6,730 bases of DNA from an uncultured Eubacteriales bacterium (GTDB lineage: Bacteria; Bacillota; Clostridia; Lachnospirales; Anaerotignaceae), in the NCBI GenBank assembly GCA_902406135.1, contig CABPCX010000109.1, positions 1 to 6,730 on the forward strand. Direction: 5' to 3'. The position numbers and the translations under genes are program-made. The notes beneath the pieces were generated by a model that was not told the origin of the DNA, made no database searches, and worked only from the letters and a program-made list of their open reading frames with translations. Shown one piece after another: positions 6,160 to 6,730 of the stretch. Positions within the stretch are counted from its first letter, which is position 1; the number at the start of each line of letters is the position of its first letter.

Positions 6160-6730
6160 TTACTCCCATTTCCAGCCGGGAAGATATTTATTTTTAAGTC
6201 TTCCCTTCTGGCTTTTTGCCCAGCCAAGGGCCAGTCCGTCAAAGGTCACAAGCACCCAGCCGTCCTCTTTTAATTCTGTCTCAAGGGTCTCTCCCTTAAG
6301 ATATTTGACCGCTGTATCATAATCTTTCAGATTTTCTGTAAGTCTAACATTGTCTCCGCTAAGTCCCATGGCAAAGGCCTGTGACGGTTCAAATCTCTTC
6401 TTTTTTATATCTCCCAGATACCATCCGTTTCTTACTACTCTGAGGCCTTTAAAAGAAGGAAGTCCCTTTGGCAGCATATAGAGTTTCTCACCAAATGTCT
6501 CAAAATCTCCGTTAAAATCTACATTCTTTATATTCTGTGCGGCAAACTCCTCAAAATATTCAAATCCGTCTATTTTATTTCCTTCATGTCCGGTGAAATA
6601 TGTTCTGTCTCCACCGTCTTTTTTCCTCATTTTAGCCACAAAATGGCCTTCACCATTGATTTTATGGGGCCAGAGCCTTCCGCAGAGTTTGAATTTTTCG
6701 TCTCCGCTTTTTGTCCATTCAGGTCTTCCC
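6160..6730 (-). CDS. rsmF: RsmF/NOP2-type 16S rRNA m5C methyltransferase, C-terminal 189 residues (5' part outside window)
   Basis: The open frame runs from the window edge to TAA at 6162-6160. An apparent start at 6639 (GTG) is not real: it encodes the Val of GEGHFVAKM, a motif conserved inside RsmF/NOP2 proteins, and the frame continues upstream through RLWPHKINGEGHF. The rest is the PUA-like RNA-binding C-terminal region, with LPKGLPSFKGLRVVRNGW, LGDIKKKRFEPSQA, an LKGE motif and WVLVTFDGLALGWAKS, ending KNKYLPGWKW. In E. coli, RsmF methylates C1407 of 16S rRNA with SAM. The SAM-binding fold and the catalytic cysteines lie outside this window, so activity and exact target cytosine cannot be judged. 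The gene is 12 nt upstream of ygiQ and its stop overlaps the ygiQ Shine-Dalgarno region. Confidence 0.9.
   Translation of the reverse strand, partial: GRPEWTKSGDEKFKLCGRLWPHKINGEGHFVAKMRKKDGGDRTYFTGHEGNKIDGFEYFEEFAAQNIKNVDFNGDFETFGEKLYMLPKGLPSFKGLRVVRNGWYLGDIKKKRFEPSQAFAMGLSGDNVRLTENLKDYDTAVKYLKGETLETELKEDGWVLVTFDGLALGWAKSQKGRLKNKYLPGWKWE

Noticed and set aside
6160..6639. A stand-alone 159-residue protein starting at the GTG at 6639
   Set aside because: The frame continues upstream to the window edge with the conserved RLWPHKINGEGHF sequence, so this is an internal codon of a longer methyltransferase gene.

Overview
The window looks like a stretch of ordinary chromosome from a low-to-moderate GC anaerobic Firmicute, probably of the Clostridia/Lachnospirales type. 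The grounds are AT-rich intergenic DNA, strong AGGAG-type ribosome binding sites, sigma-A type promoters, a clostridial-length threonine synthase, and the close argC-argJ pair. This placement is inferred from sequence style and was not searched. All six genes lie on the minus strand, so transcription runs from the right end to the left. Both end genes are cut by the window.

In transcription order, the right end (6730-6160) holds the C-terminal 189 residues of an RsmF/NOP2-type rRNA m5C methyltransferase. After 12 nt comes a 642-residue YgiQ-family radical SAM protein (6147-4219) whose Shine-Dalgarno abuts the methyltransferase stop codon, so the two are surely one transcript. A GC-rich hairpin (4212-4191) follows, then a B3-like metallo-beta-lactamase-fold hydrolase without a signal peptide (4151-3261).

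The left half is amino-acid biosynthesis. A clear sigma-A promoter (TTGACT, 17 nt, TATAAT; 3240-3212) drives thrC, threonine synthase (3173-1701), which ends in a textbook intrinsic terminator (1688-1661). After a very AT-rich spacer (about 16% G+C over 1541-1660) a second promoter, overlapped by an ARG-box-like palindrome, precedes argC (1405-455, type 2 N-acetyl-gamma-glutamyl-phosphate reductase). Four nt later argJ begins (450 to beyond position 1; ornithine acetyltransferase/N-acetylglutamate synthase). ArgC and ArgJ carry out adjacent or linked steps of the cyclic acetylated arginine pathway, and the operon probably continues to the left with further arg genes, which cannot be seen here.

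No mobile element, CRISPR array, RNA gene, riboswitch, toxin-antitoxin or defence module was found. I see no convincing undescribed system. The points most worth a second look are the regulatory DNA ahead of argC, the uncertain start and substrate of the metallo-hydrolase, the hairpin with a poor U-tract at 4191-4212, and the coupled rsmF-ygiQ pair with its cysteine-rich and basic-tail features.
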